Positions 50,216 through 58,587 of a stretch of 64,000 nucleotides of DNA are shown here, in pieces. The position numbers and the translations under genes are program-made. The DNA is taken from positions 186,001 through 250,000 of the forward strand of contig AHHB01000019.1 of assembly GCA_000242815.2 (NCBI GenBank). Reading direction: 5' to 3'. Under the pieces are notes generated by a model. The model made no database searches and was not told the DNA's origin. It worked only from the letters and a program-made list of their open reading frames with translations. Source of the DNA: Janthinobacterium lividum PAMC 25724. Lineage in GTDB: Bacteria; Pseudomonadota; Gammaproteobacteria; Burkholderiales; Burkholderiaceae_D. Positions within the stretch are counted from its first letter, which is position 1, and every line of letters begins with the position of its first letter.

Positions 50216-51856
50216 ATGCAGCAGCTGTATTTTTCCCTGGCCGCCACTGTCCTCGCTTCCAGCCTGGCGCTGACATTTTCTGCGCATGCCGCTCCCGCTT
50301 TGCCCTTGGTACAGGAAGCGCCCCTGCGCGCCCACCTGGCCTTCCTGTCCAACGATTTGCTGGAAGGGCGCGGCACGGGCCAGCGTGGCGCCGACTTGAC
50401 GGTGGCGTATTTGGAAACGCAGGCACAGATGGCCGGTTTGCGCCCGGTGCGCGGCAATAGCTATCGCCAAAGCGTGCAAATTGCCGGCGTGAAATCCTTG
50501 CCACAAGATAGCAGCCTGCAAGCCGTCGCCGCTGGCAAGGTTGTGCCGCTGGCGTTCGGTCCGGATTGGGTCTGGGCCACGGGCGACTCCGTTGCCGCCC
50601 ACGCATTTGACGCGCCGCTGGTGTTCGTCGGCTACGGCATCACGGCGCCGGAAGAAGGCTGGAACGATTTCAAGGGCGTCGATGTCAAAGGCAAGATCGT
50701 CGTCATGATGGTCAATGACCCGCAGCCCACGGTCACCGAACCGCAGCGCTTCGCGGGCAAGGCGCTGACCTATTACGGCCGCTGGACCTACAAATTCGAG
50801 GAAGCCCAGCGTCAGGGCGCGGCCGGCGTATTGCTGATCCACACCAAACCGTCCGCCTCGTACGACTGGAGCGTGGTGCAAAATAGCTGGAGCGGTAGCG
50901 AGCGCTTCCAATTGGCGCACCGCGCGGCCGGCACGCCGCTGCAAGGCTGGATTGCGCAAGACGCGGCGCGCCGCTTGTTTGCGGCCGGCGGGCAAGACCT
51001 CGATGCCTTGCGCGCGCAAGCCGAAAGCAAGGACTTCAAGGCCGTTGCGCTGGACGCCAAGCTGAGCGGTGAAATGAAGTCGGCCGTGCGCAAGGTCGAG
51101 CAGTTCAATATTGCCGGCATGGTGCCGGGCACCGATCCGCTATTGAAAGAGGAAGCCGTCATCTACAGCGGCCACTGGGATCACCTGGGCAAGCAAGGCC
51201 AGGATGACGAAAAAGCGGGCGACATCATCTACAACGGCGCCGTCGATAACGCTTCCGGCACGGCCGGCTTGCTGGCCATGGCGCAGGCAGCCGTCAAGAA
51301 ACCTGCCAAGCGCACGCAGATCTTTCTGTGGGTGGCGGCCGAAGAGCAGGGTTTATTGGGCAGTGCCGCGTATGCGGCCGACCCGCTGTGGCCCTTGAAC
51401 AAGACGGCGGCCGCGCTGAACCTCGATAGCTTGAATTTCGTGGGCGCCACGCATGACATCGGCGCGCAAGGCAGCGAGCGCACGCAATTGCAAGAGATGG
51501 CCGCCGCCGTGGCGAAAAGCATGGGCATGCACATTGCGCAAGCACGTCCCGACCTGGCCGGAGCTTATTTCCGCAGCGACCATTTCAGCTTTGCCAAGGC
51601 GGGCGTGCCGGCGTTTTCCATCAATGGCGGCCGCGAGTACGTCAAGGACGTGGCAGCGTCGCAAGCCAAGGCGGCCGCCTACGGTCCCCGCTACCATCAA
51701 GTGAGCGATGAATACGATGCCAGCTGGGATTTGTCCGGCATGACGCAGCAGGCGCAATTTACTTTGAATCTGGGGCAAGCTGTGGCGAATGCAGCGAGGA
51801 TGCCGCTCTGGAAGGCAGGCGATGCGTTTGGCAAGGTGCGCCAGTCAGCCAAGTAA
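50216..51856 (+). CDS. M28-family zinc aminopeptidase, exported
   Basis: 546-aa secreted or periplasmic metallopeptidase. The ATG at 50216 has AAAGGATCTT upstream; the long frame above it is out of context (it overlaps the HDOD gene). Signal peptide to about residue 26 (cleavage after SAHA). A PA-type insert spans residues about 130-260 and the M28 core follows: metal ligands in SGHWDHLG, AVDNASG, AAEEQGLLGS, LNLDSLN and a final H in PRYHQVSDEYD. The family releases N-terminal amino acids from peptides. It stands alone between two terminators. Confidence 0.92.
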   Translation: MQQLYFSLAATVLASSLALTFSAHAAPALPLVQEAPLRAHLAFLSNDLLEGRGTGQRGADLTVAYLETQAQMAGLRPVRGNSYRQSVQIAGVKSLPQDSSLQAVAAGKVVPLAFGPDWVWATGDSVAAHAFDAPLVFVGYGITAPEEGWNDFKGVDVKGKIVVMMVNDPQPTVTEPQRFAGKALTYYGRWTYKFEEAQRQGAAGVLLIHTKPSASYDWSVVQNSWSGSERFQLAHRAAGTPLQGWIAQDAARRLFAAGGQDLDALRAQAESKDFKAVALDAKLSGEMKSAVRKVEQFNIAGMVPGTDPLLKEEAVIYSGHWDHLGKQGQDDEKAGDIIYNGAVDNASGTAGLLAMAQAAVKKPAKRTQIFLWVAAEEQGLLGSAAYAADPLWPLNKTAAALNLDSLNFVGATHDIGAQGSERTQLQEMAAAVAKSMGMHIAQARPDLAGAYFRSDHFSFAKAGVPAFSINGGREYVKDVAASQAKAAAYGPRYHQVSDEYDASWDLSGMTQQAQFTLNLGQAVANAARMPLWKAGDAFGKVRQSAK

Positions 51857-51870
51857 ATTGTCTCGGCATA

Positions 51871-51895
51871 AAAACCGCGCAATGTGAGCGGTTTT
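51871..51895 (+). terminator. Terminator of the M28 peptidase gene
   Basis: AAAACCGC (51871-51878), 9-nt loop, GCGGTTTT (51888-51895) and more T. Confidence 0.9.
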
Positions 51896-51938
51896 TTGCG
51901 TCTCAGCTCGCCCGTTCCAGCCAGTGCAGACAGCGTTT

Positions 51939-52937
51939 TTATGCCTGCTGCGCCAGCGCCGCATGCACTTGCGCCGTGAGTTCATACGAGCGCAGTCGGT
52001 GCTGGTGTTCGAAGATCTGCGAGGTGATCATCAGCTCGTCGGCACCCGTTGCGGCAATAAAGGCGGCCATCTTCGCCTTCACCGTGTCTGGCGCGCCGAT
52101 GGCCGTGCATGACAGGACGGCATCGAGCATGGCCCGCTCCTGCGGGCCCAGCTGTTCCAGATAGCCGGGCACGGGTGGCTGCAAGCGCGATGGGCGGCCC
52201 GTGCGCAGGTTGACGAAGGCTTGCTGCATCGAGGTGGCGCGCAGATGCGCTTGTGCATCCGTGTCGGCGGCAAACACATTAAATCCCAGCATGACATACG
52301 GTTTTGCCAATTGCGTCGATGGCTTGAAATGTTCGCGGTAATACGCCACGGCTTGCAACATCATTTGCGGCGCGAAGTGCGAGGCGAACGCATATGGCAA
52401 GCCCAGGTGGGCGGCCAGCTGGGCGCCGAACAGGCTTGAACCGAGTATCCACACCGGTACTTTCGCACCCTTGCCGGGCACGGCCAGTACGCGCTGGCGC
52501 GGCGCGTCGGACATGTAGTCAATCAATTCCAGCACATCTTGCGGAAACTCTTCCGCGTCGGACTGCAAGTCGCGGCGCAGTGCGCGCGCTGTTGTCTGGT
52601 CGGAGCCGGGCGCGCGGCCCAGGCCCAGGTCGATGCGGCCCGGATGCAGTGCTTCCAGGGTGCCGAACTGTTCCGCGATGAGCAGCGGCGAGTGGTTCGG
52701 CAGCATGATGCCGCCCGCACCCACGCGGATGGTTTTCGTGCCAGCCGCCACATGGGCGATGACGACGGCCGTGGCGGCGCTGGCGATGCCGGGCATGCCG
52801 TGGTGTTCGGCCAGCCAGTAGCGTTTGTAGCCCCAGCGTTCGCCATGCTGCGCCAGGTCCAGCGTGTTCTTGAATGACTCGCTGGCGTTGCTGCCTTCGG
52901 CGATGGGCGCGAGGTCGAGTATGGAAAATGGGATCAT
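51939..52937 (-). CDS. LLM-class flavin-dependent oxidoreductase
   Basis: 332-aa luciferase-like monooxygenase fold, probably FMN-dependent, of the single-component YhbW-like type (MsnO8 subgroup). I start at the ATG at 52937 ([15 protein letters not shown]), the usual opening of the subgroup. Seen: [70 protein letters not shown], the core of the family flavin and active-site region. No reductase partner is adjacent, so the substrate is unknown. Confidence 0.92.
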   Translation of the reverse strand: MIPFSILDLAPIAEGSNASESFKNTLDLAQHGERWGYKRYWLAEHHGMPGIASAATAVVIAHVAAGTKTIRVGAGGIMLPNHSPLLIAEQFGTLEALHPGRIDLGLGRAPGSDQTTARALRRDLQSDAEEFPQDVLELIDYMSDAPRQRVLAVPGKGAKVPVWILGSSLFGAQLAAHLGLPYAFASHFAPQMMLQAVAYYREHFKPSTQLAKPYVMLGFNVFAADTDAQAHLRATSMQQAFVNLRTGRPSRLQPPVPGYLEQLGPQERAMLDAVLSCTAIGAPDTVKAKMAAFIAATGADELMITSQIFEHQHRLRSYELTAQVHAALAQQA

Positions 52938-53409
52938 GGTGGCGATATCGGGACGTGGTGAAAAATCACAATGGACGATTTGTCTATCCCCTGACGCTGG
53001 CACAGTCGGCCATCAAGAAAGCATGGCGGGGAAGACAGGCTGCGCACATGATAATGCGAATCGGGAATTTGCGTACTGATCGGTAAAAAACTCATATTGA
53101 TTTGAAATCACTGCCGGCGGTGCTGAAGTGGGCCGCCCCGACTTTATGCGTCGCGCCGTAACCGCGCCGAGCAGGGGGCCTGCACTGGCCGCAGGCATGG
53201 GAACTGGAGCACAAACTGGAGTACAAACTGGCGCAGATGCGGGGCTGGCTGGAACGCGAGCGTGCCGATGCCTTGCACCAGCTGTTCGGTAGCCGTCATG
53301 CGCGATTGAGCCAGATCAAGCGTCTAATTGTTGTGCTTGGTATAAACGATGATGGTAATCACTAGGGCGTGCGCCCGCACGTTTCCTCATTGCTCAATTG
53401 GGAGAAAAA
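52938..53409. other. 472-bp gap with a possible gene remnant
   Basis: No sure gene. On the plus strand a frame running to a stop at 53365 reads LHWPQAWELEHKLEYKLAQM and continues helical (ERERADALHQLFGSRH), but it follows a stop codon and has only an internal ATG at 53237. It looks like the end of a degraded coiled-coil protein. Confidence 0.35.
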
Positions 53410-53688
53410 ATGTCATCTGGTCCTACCGCAAAACTGATCGATGAGTTGGTGCTGGCCGTCGTCGGCACAGCGCGCGACACCCGTGCTCGCCATGTACTGG
53501 CGCAGGCCTTGCATGGCCTGGTGCGGCAGGCGCGTGCGGAACAGTTGCTCGACATGCAGCGCGATGCGGCACGCGCCGTGGGCGCCGGCAGCCGGCGCGA
53601 GACGCGCGCCCTGATGCGGCGCCTGGGCGCATGCAGTCAGCGGCAGTTGCGCCTGGCATTGCAGGACGGCGAAGCGGACCGCGCCTGA
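53410..53688 (+). CDS. Hypothetical 92-aa helical protein
   Basis: Not recognised. The ATG at 53410 lies right after GGGAGAAAAA. The product is entirely helical and rich in Ala, Arg and Leu (ARHVLAQALHGLVRQARAEQL, then ETRALMRRLGACSQRQLRLAL), without membrane or signal sequence. It is convergent with the VanZ-like gene. Size and composition would suit a small regulatory or structural protein. The reading frame is long for chance given the good ribosome site, but high-GC DNA gives many spurious frames, so moderate confidence. Confidence 0.55.
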   Translation: MSSGPTAKLIDELVLAVVGTARDTRARHVLAQALHGLVRQARAEQLLDMQRDAARAVGAGSRRETRALMRRLGACSQRQLRLALQDGEADRA

Positions 53689-53708
53689 GCGCCAGTGCCT
53701 GCGCCAGT

Positions 53709-54134
53709 TCAGTCTTCGGGCAGCTGCGCGCGCTTGCCGAGGGCGGCGACGACCATTCTTGGCCAGAGGAAAAACAGCAACAGGCAGACCGCCGCTGCGG
53801 CCGTGATATCGACCACCCAGTCGCTCACGGTGCCACGACGGTAAGGCAGTAAACTCTGGATGAATTCGTCCAGCGCGCCCATGGCCGCCACCATCAGCAC
53901 CGACAGCAGCGCCCGGCGCGCCATGCCGCCGCGCGTGCCGCTGAACAGGATCAGAGCCAGCACGCCATAGCCGAAGCAATGCAGTACCCCGCCCGAGGCA
54001 TAGTGGCCCACATCCGCGCGCACGCCCGGTATGTCGCCGACCAGGATCACCAGCAGATACAACAGCAGTGCCGTACGGTAGCGCAGGCGTGCGTGGCGGT
54101 CGGCAAAACATAGTTCGAGCAATGGGGTAGGCAT
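53709..54134 (-). CDS. VanZ-like membrane protein
   Basis: 141-aa inner-membrane protein with four hydrophobic segments (about residues 20-38, 48-66, 75-92, 108-128). The middle carries the VanZ-like signature DEFIQSLLPYRRGTVSDWVVDITAA, where the conserved D-E-x-x-Q and D-x-x-x-D lie. VanZ proteins confer low-level teicoplanin resistance in Gram-positives; in proteobacteria the role is unknown. It stands alone; ATG at 54134. Confidence 0.85.
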   Translation of the reverse strand: MPTPLLELCFADRHARLRYRTALLLYLLVILVGDIPGVRADVGHYASGGVLHCFGYGVLALILFSGTRGGMARRALLSVLMVAAMGALDEFIQSLLPYRRGTVSDWVVDITAAAAVCLLLFFLWPRMVVAALGKRAQLPED

Positions 54135-54221
54135 GATGCGTCAGGAAAAAAATGAAAGGCAGTCACAATATCATGCGCATGGAGGCAGCCGGTTTTTTGC
54201 GCAAAAGCTTGCCTGTCAGGC

Positions 54222-54249
54222 AAAAAAAAGGCCCGCGGTAGCGCGGGCC
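54222..54249 (-). terminator. Strong minus-strand terminator
   Basis: GGCCCGCG (54230-54237), loop GTAG, CGCGGGCC (54242-54249); on the minus strand followed by eight T (54229 down to 54222). Confidence 0.9.
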
Positions 54250-54533
54250 GAAAACCCAAATGAAATGGGTCAAGAGTTGAGAGTTGCTCGGTACTACCAT
54301 GTCGCCTGCCTTGCGGGCCCGCGCCACAGTCTTGAAAGGGGATGGTGTGCCATTGCGGCACACCTGTCTGTGGTCAGGCATATCGGTTGCCTGTACAGCA
54401 GATGAAGCAAGTATAGGTGGCGAACATGACGAGCCGATGACACGGCGCAACATATTTTTCGGTGGACGGCATTACTGGAAAGATTGTGCATCATGGCAAG
54501 AATAGCCATGTTTCAAGAGTGGCAGCAAAAAAA

Positions 54534-54557
54534 AAGCCCGCTGATGAAAGCGGGCTT
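54534..54557 (-). terminator. Terminator of the lemA-SDR operon
   Basis: AAGCCCGC (54534-54541), 8-nt loop, GCGGGCTT (54550-54557), with a run of A on the plus strand before it that gives a minus-strand U-tract. It lies about 125 bp past the SDR stop codon. Confidence 0.9.
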
Positions 54558-54680
54558 AAAACTATTTTCTTGGAGGAGAATAGTGGAGACAGGTGCATTA
54601 TGCTGCGTCGCACGATATGTGTCTAATGATCTTTTTAGATATGCATTATTCTTTTTTAATATAACTGTCCTGTTTCAGTC

Positions 54681-55445
54681 TCACTCCTTTACCGCTACCG
54701 TGTAGTTGAGCGCCAGGCGTCCGCCATCGACATAGATGGTTTGGCCCGTCATGTAGGTGGCGTCGTCGCTGGCCAGGAAGGCGGCGATACCGGCCACTTC
54801 TTCCGGTTCGCCGCAGCGGCCCAATGGCGTGCGCGAAAGGATCGTGTGGCGTGCCTGCGGGCTCGACAAGACCGCCTGCTTGGCCAATTCCGTCAGGATG
54901 GTGCCCGGCCCGATGCCGTTCACGCGCACGCCGTGTGGCGCCAGATTCAGGGCCATGACCTTGGTCAGCTGGTTGATGGCGCCTTTCGACACCACGTAGG
55001 GTACTTGGTTCGGGATCGCCAGCTCCGCATTCACGCTGGACATATTGATGATGCAGCCGCTGTTGCGCTTGACCATCTCTCGCGCCACAGCCTGGCCGCA
55101 CAGGAACATGGATTTCAGGTTGATGCGCATGACCCTGTCGAAATCGTCTTCGCACACGTCGAGAAAATCGGCCGCGTGCGTGACGCCGGCATTGTTGACG
55201 AGGATATCAATGTGGCCGAACTGGGCCAGCGTTTCTTTCAGCATGGCGTCCACGTCGGCCTTCTGGCTGACGTCGGCGCAAAAGAAGCGCGCTTGCGGGC
55301 CGAGGGCGGCCGCCGCCTGCGCGCCCTCTTCCTTGATATCGACCAGCATCACCTGCGCCCCTTCGGCGATCAGCCGCGTGGCGCAGGCCAGGCCGATGCC
55401 TTGCGTGGCACCGGTGACGATGGCGGTTTTATTGATCAGTTTCAT
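54681..55445 (-). CDS. Short-chain dehydrogenase/reductase (SDR)
   Basis: 254-aa classical SDR, NAD(P)-dependent, acting on an alcohol or ketone that cannot be named from the sequence. The start is the ATG at 55445, overlapping the TPM gene stop by one base. Rossmann motif TGATQGIG near residue 11, D-V in ADVSQKADV, NNAG at 90, catalytic S-Y-K in SSVNAE...YVVSKGA, and the C-terminal YMTGQTIYVDGG. Family-like names would be glucose 1-dehydrogenase or 3-oxoacyl-ACP reductase-like. It ends the lemA operon, an odd partner for these genes. Confidence 0.9.
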   Translation of the reverse strand: MKLINKTAIVTGATQGIGLACATRLIAEGAQVMLVDIKEEGAQAAAALGPQARFFCADVSQKADVDAMLKETLAQFGHIDILVNNAGVTHAADFLDVCEDDFDRVMRINLKSMFLCGQAVAREMVKRNSGCIINMSSVNAELAIPNQVPYVVSKGAINQLTKVMALNLAPHGVRVNGIGPGTILTELAKQAVLSSPQARHTILSRTPLGRCGEPEEVAGIAAFLASDDATYMTGQTIYVDGGRLALNYTVAVKE

Positions 55446-55966
55446 CAGAGGACGATGGCTTCGTTCGGCAATTGGTTGCCGCGCGTGCCATGCGCGGGGA
55501 AGTGGCTTTGCAGCAAGGTATTTAGCTGCGCCAGTGCGGCCAGCGTGCTGTCGTGGTAATTGCCGTCCTTGAAGCCCCGGGTCATCCTGCGGCACACGTC
55601 TTGCCACTGTTCCGGCGTGATGCGCCGGCCCACGTTGCGGTCGGCAACGATATCGACCTGGTGTTCGGCCAGGTTGATATAGATCAGCACCCCAACGTTG
55701 TCTTCCGTATCCCACACGCCATACTCGGCGAACAGTGCGCGCGCCCGCTCGCGGTTGCTCACGCCCTGATAAGCCATGCCCGGTGTCAGGGCCGCTTCGA
55801 CGATCAGGCGCACTTCCGCCTGGTGCATCGCTTCACCGTCGGCAATGACCGTCTCGATGGCTTTCAGGGTGCGTTCGGGAAACGCCTGGCGCGCCGTCGC
55901 GGGCGTACCCCGTAAATGTTTCAGGGCACGTCCGCAGCGTTGTCCAAATGTCAGTTGTTGCGTCAT
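55445..55966 (-). CDS. TPM-domain protein without membrane anchor
   Basis: 173-aa protein with a TPM (DUF477) domain, which folds like a small phosphatase and is found next to LemA. ATG at 55966 with GGGAGATTGGT upstream; it overlaps the stop of the previous gene by one base. The domain reads EVRLIVEAALTPGMAYQ, then VWDTEDNVGVLIYINLAEHQVDIVADRNVGRRI and WQDVCRRMTRGFKDGNYHDSTLAAL. It lacks a signal peptide and the Gly-rich tail of its neighbour, so it is likely cytoplasmic or peripheral. Function in the LemA/TPM pair is unknown, perhaps envelope stress. Confidence 0.88.
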   Translation of the reverse strand: MTQQLTFGQRCGRALKHLRGTPATARQAFPERTLKAIETVIADGEAMHQAEVRLIVEAALTPGMAYQGVSNRERARALFAEYGVWDTEDNVGVLIYINLAEHQVDIVADRNVGRRITPEQWQDVCRRMTRGFKDGNYHDSTLAALAQLNTLLQSHFPAHGTRGNQLPNEAIVL

Positions 55967-56811
55967 TACCAATCTCCCGAGGCGCCGCCGCCGTCAAAAC
56001 CGCCGCCGCCGCCGCCAAAACCGCCACCGCCGCCGCCGAAACCTCCGCCACCGCCGCCGCCACCGCCGCCAAAGCCGCCGCCACCACCGCGGTTGTTCAG
56101 CGCCTGGCTCAACATGCTGCCCAGCACAACGCCCGTGGCGCCGCCAGACCAGTTGCCGCCGCGTTGCAGCCGCTTGGGGCCGCCGCGCGAGCGCAATACG
56201 CTCAGCACGATGAGAAAGCCGAAGAATAGCAGCGGCAGCCAAAAGGTCAGAGCGCCCGCTTCCACGCTGGCCGGGGCTTTCTGCTGTGCTGCAGCGGGAA
56301 ATTGCTCTTGGTTGAGCAAGGTGGCAATCGCCCCCACGCCAGCGACCAGGCCGCCATAAAAATCGTTCTGCTTGAAGTGGGGCGCGATCACGTCTTGTAG
56401 TACGCGTTTCGATTGCGCATCCGTCAGCACGCCCTGCACGCCACGGCCCGCTTCGATGCGCAGGCGGCGCAGGGACGATGGATTATCTTTCGCCACCATC
56501 AGCAGCACGCCGTCATCGACGCCCTTGCGGCCCAGCTTCCAGGCGTCGGTCACGCGGATGCTGTATTGCTCGATCGCTTCCGGTTCGGTGCTCTTGACCA
56601 GCAGCACGGCGATCTGGCTGCCCGTCTTGGCTTCGTAGTCGGCCAGTACGCCTTCCAGTGCCGCTTTCTGCTTGGCATCGAGCATGCCGGCGTTGTCTGT
56701 CACGCGCGCGGCCAGCGGCGGCACGGGCTGCAAGCCCTGCGCGCTGGCCGGCAGGCTGGTGCACAGCAGCAGTGCCGTCGCCAGTGCCGCCAGATAAGAC
56801 CAGGCTTTCAT
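55966..56811 (-). CDS. YgcG-like TPM protein with Gly-rich tail
   Basis: 281-aa exported membrane protein. I start at the ATG at 56811 (MKAWSYLAALATALLLC), 2 bp from the lemA stop, which gives a proper signal peptide (cleavage after PASA). The TPM domain follows (VTDNAGMLDAKQKAALEGVLADYEAKTGSQIAVLLV, VGRKGVDDGVLLMVAKDN-like), then one transmembrane helix (FWLPLLFFGFLIVLSVL) and a tail of G-G-F-G repeats ending FDGGGASGDW. Such tails end in a G-x-S-G-x-W-like terminus throughout the family. Part of the lemA operon. Confidence 0.92.
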   Translation of the reverse strand: MKAWSYLAALATALLLCTSLPASAQGLQPVPPLAARVTDNAGMLDAKQKAALEGVLADYEAKTGSQIAVLLVKSTEPEAIEQYSIRVTDAWKLGRKGVDDGVLLMVAKDNPSSLRRLRIEAGRGVQGVLTDAQSKRVLQDVIAPHFKQNDFYGGLVAGVGAIATLLNQEQFPAAAQQKAPASVEAGALTFWLPLLFFGFLIVLSVLRSRGGPKRLQRGGNWSGGATGVVLGSMLSQALNNRGGGGGFGGGGGGGGGGFGGGGGGFGGGGGGFDGGGASGDW

Positions 56812-56812
56812 C

Positions 56813-57427
56813 TTATTTGCCGAAGTTGACGGTCGGTGCGGTCGAGATGGCTTTTTCATTTTCCACCGTGAACGATGGCTTGACCTTGTAGCCGAAGACC
56901 ATGGCCGTCAAGTTGTTGGGGAAACTGCGCGCATGCACGTTGTAATCCTGCACCGCGACGATGTAACGCTGGCGCGCCACGGTGATGCGGTTTTCCGTGC
57001 CTTCCAATTGCGACTGCAAGTCGCGAAAACTGGTATCGGCTTTCAAGTCCGGGTATTTCTCGGACACCACCATCAGGCGCGACAGGGCCGATGACAGCTG
57101 TCCCTGCACTTGCTGGAATTTCTCGAACGCGGCCGGATCGTTCAGCACTTCGGGAGTGATCTGGAAACTGGTGGCGGCGGCGCGCGCCTTGGTCACCGCT
57201 TCCAGGGTTTCGCGTTCGTGCGTGGCATAGCCCTTGACGGTGTTGACCAGGTTGGGGATCAGGTCGGCACGGCGTTGGTACTGGTTGACGACTTCGCCCC
57301 AGGCGGCCTTGGTGGCTTCGTCCTTGCTCTGGAAGTCGTTGTAGCCGCAGCCTGTCAGGATGCCGGCCAGGACGGTGACGCTCAGCGCCAGGCGCAGCCA
57401 TTTGGTGAATTGATTGGTGATGTGCAT
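56813..57427 (-). CDS. lemA: LemA family protein
   Basis: 204-aa membrane-anchored protein of unknown biochemical role. The start is the ATG at 57427 (MHITNQFTKWLRLAL). One N-terminal hydrophobic helix ends in ILTGCGYNDFQ, with a lipobox-like cysteine, so it may be a lipoprotein. The rest is a helical bundle with the family signature AAWGEVVNQYQRRADLIPNLVNTVKGYATHERE and the later GTENRITVARQRYIVAVQDYN and ARSFPNNLTAMVFGYK. It leads the operon lemA-TPM-TPM-SDR; LemA with TPM partners is a standard pairing. Confidence 0.94.
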   Translation of the reverse strand: MHITNQFTKWLRLALSVTVLAGILTGCGYNDFQSKDEATKAAWGEVVNQYQRRADLIPNLVNTVKGYATHERETLEAVTKARAAATSFQITPEVLNDPAAFEKFQQVQGQLSSALSRLMVVSEKYPDLKADTSFRDLQSQLEGTENRITVARQRYIVAVQDYNVHARSFPNNLTAMVFGYKVKPSFTVENEKAISTAPTVNFGK

Positions 57428-57585
57428 GATGGGTTCCGTGCAGAGTAGAAGGGATGCGGCAAATATACCTGAAACGGCCCGCAATGTCGGTTTAAATAGG
57501 CGCAGGCCGCTGGCACCGCCTGACTTGACAGGACCGCGCCGCGTTACAATACGGGGTTTGCAACTGACTATAGAGAAGGTGTGCC

Positions 57586-58419
57586 GTGAATTTCATCAAT
57601 AAATTATCCGCCGCATGGACGGCCAATAATTCCCTGCTGTGCGTGGGACTCGATCCCGATCTGGCAAAACTGCCGGCGGAACTGCGCGACTTGCCCGATG
57701 GAATCACCACCTTTTGTACGCGCATCATCGACGCCACGGCCGACCTGGCCTGCGCCTTCAAGCCGCAGATCGCCTATTTTGGCGCGCTGGGTGCGGAAAA
57801 GCAGTTGGAAGACATCTGCCGTTACGTGCGCGAGAATTATCCGCATATCCCGCTGATCCTCGACGCGAAACGCGGCGACATCGGCGCCACGGCCACGCAA
57901 TATGCGCGCGAAGCGTTCGAGCGCTACGGCGCCGACGCCGTCACCGTAAACCCCTACATGGGCGAGGATTCGCTTGACCCTTACCTGGCGTGGCAAGACC
58001 GCGGCGTGATCATCCTGTGCCGCACCTCGAACCCGGGCGGCTCGGACCTGCAATTTCTCGACACCGATGGCGTACCCCTGTACCAGCGCGTAGCGCGCCT
58101 GGTGGCCGAGAAATGGAACAAGAATGGCCAGTGCGCGCTCGTCGTCGGCGCCACTTTCCCTGGAGAACTGGCGCAAGTACGCGCCATCGTCGGCGACATG
58201 CCGCTGCTGGTGCCTGGCATCGGCGCCCAGGGCGGAGATATTGCCGCCACCGTCGGCGCTGGCCAGACGGCGAACGGCATGGGCATGATGATCAGTTCCT
58301 CGCGCGCCATCATTTACGCCACGGCGCAAGCGGGCGAGGATTTCGCCGACGCAGCGCGCCGCGTGGCGATCGAAACGCGCGATGCCATCAATCAACACCG
58401 CGCGTCTGATGGTGTCTGA
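57586..58419 (+). CDS. pyrF: Orotidine 5'-phosphate decarboxylase (type 2)
   Basis: Last step of UMP synthesis, OMP to UMP, in the cytoplasm. 277 aa, the longer type 2 found in many betaproteobacteria and actinobacteria. Starts with GTG at 57586 behind GAGAAGGT. Active-site tetrad in [17 protein letters not shown] near residue 93-104; substrate loop PGIGAQGGD near residue 210-218 and [10 protein letters not shown]. Divergent from lemA, convergent with sbcB. Confidence 0.96.
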   Translation: MNFINKLSAAWTANNSLLCVGLDPDLAKLPAELRDLPDGITTFCTRIIDATADLACAFKPQIAYFGALGAEKQLEDICRYVRENYPHIPLILDAKRGDIGATATQYAREAFERYGADAVTVNPYMGEDSLDPYLAWQDRGVIILCRTSNPGGSDLQFLDTDGVPLYQRVARLVAEKWNKNGQCALVVGATFPGELAQVRAIVGDMPLLVPGIGAQGGDIAATVGAGQTANGMGMMISSSRAIIYATAQAGEDFADAARRVAIETRDAINQHRASDGV

Positions 58420-58525
58420 CATAAGCTACTGCGCGTCGCGATTTGCGGCCGGCGATGCTCACTGTGCTATAGCACAGTTGCGCTTCTCGGCCGCAACTCT
58501 CATCCGCTCGCTACGCTTCTGTCAG
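58416..58525. repeat. Nested inverted-repeat element after pyrF
   Basis: Outer arms CTGACA (58416-58421, including the pyrF stop) and TGTCAG (58520-58525); middle arms TTGCGGCCG (58443-58451) and CGGCCGCAA (58488-58496); centre ACTGTGCTATAGCACAGT (58461-58478), a perfect 18-bp palindrome. A 110-nt imperfect hairpin of this sort resembles a small non-autonomous element or REP cluster. Confidence 0.65.
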
Positions 58526-58560
58526 GCACCGTGATGACTGTTGTTTGTCATCCATGCAAA

Positions 58561-58580
58561 ATGCCGGGCTAGCCCGGCAT
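58561..58580. terminator. Bidirectional terminator between pyrF and sbcB
   Basis: ATGCCGGGC-TA-GCCCGGCAT flanked by A on the left and T on the right; serves both converging genes. Confidence 0.9.
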
Positions 58581-58587
58581 TTTTCAT

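Larger units (their letters stand above)
54135..54680. other. 546-bp gap with two minus-strand terminators, possible small RNA
   Basis: Two strong terminators (54534-54557 and 54222-54249) read on the minus strand with about 290 bp between them. The first closes the SDR operon. A second terminator would need its own transcript, so a small RNA or tiny gene could lie at 54250-54530. The best frame there (54453-54163, 96 codons) runs through the terminator stem and has no family-like sequence. Confidence 0.4.

Noticed and set aside
54163-54453. 96-codon minus-strand frame
   Set aside because: Runs straight through a strong terminator stem; a small RNA is likelier than a protein.
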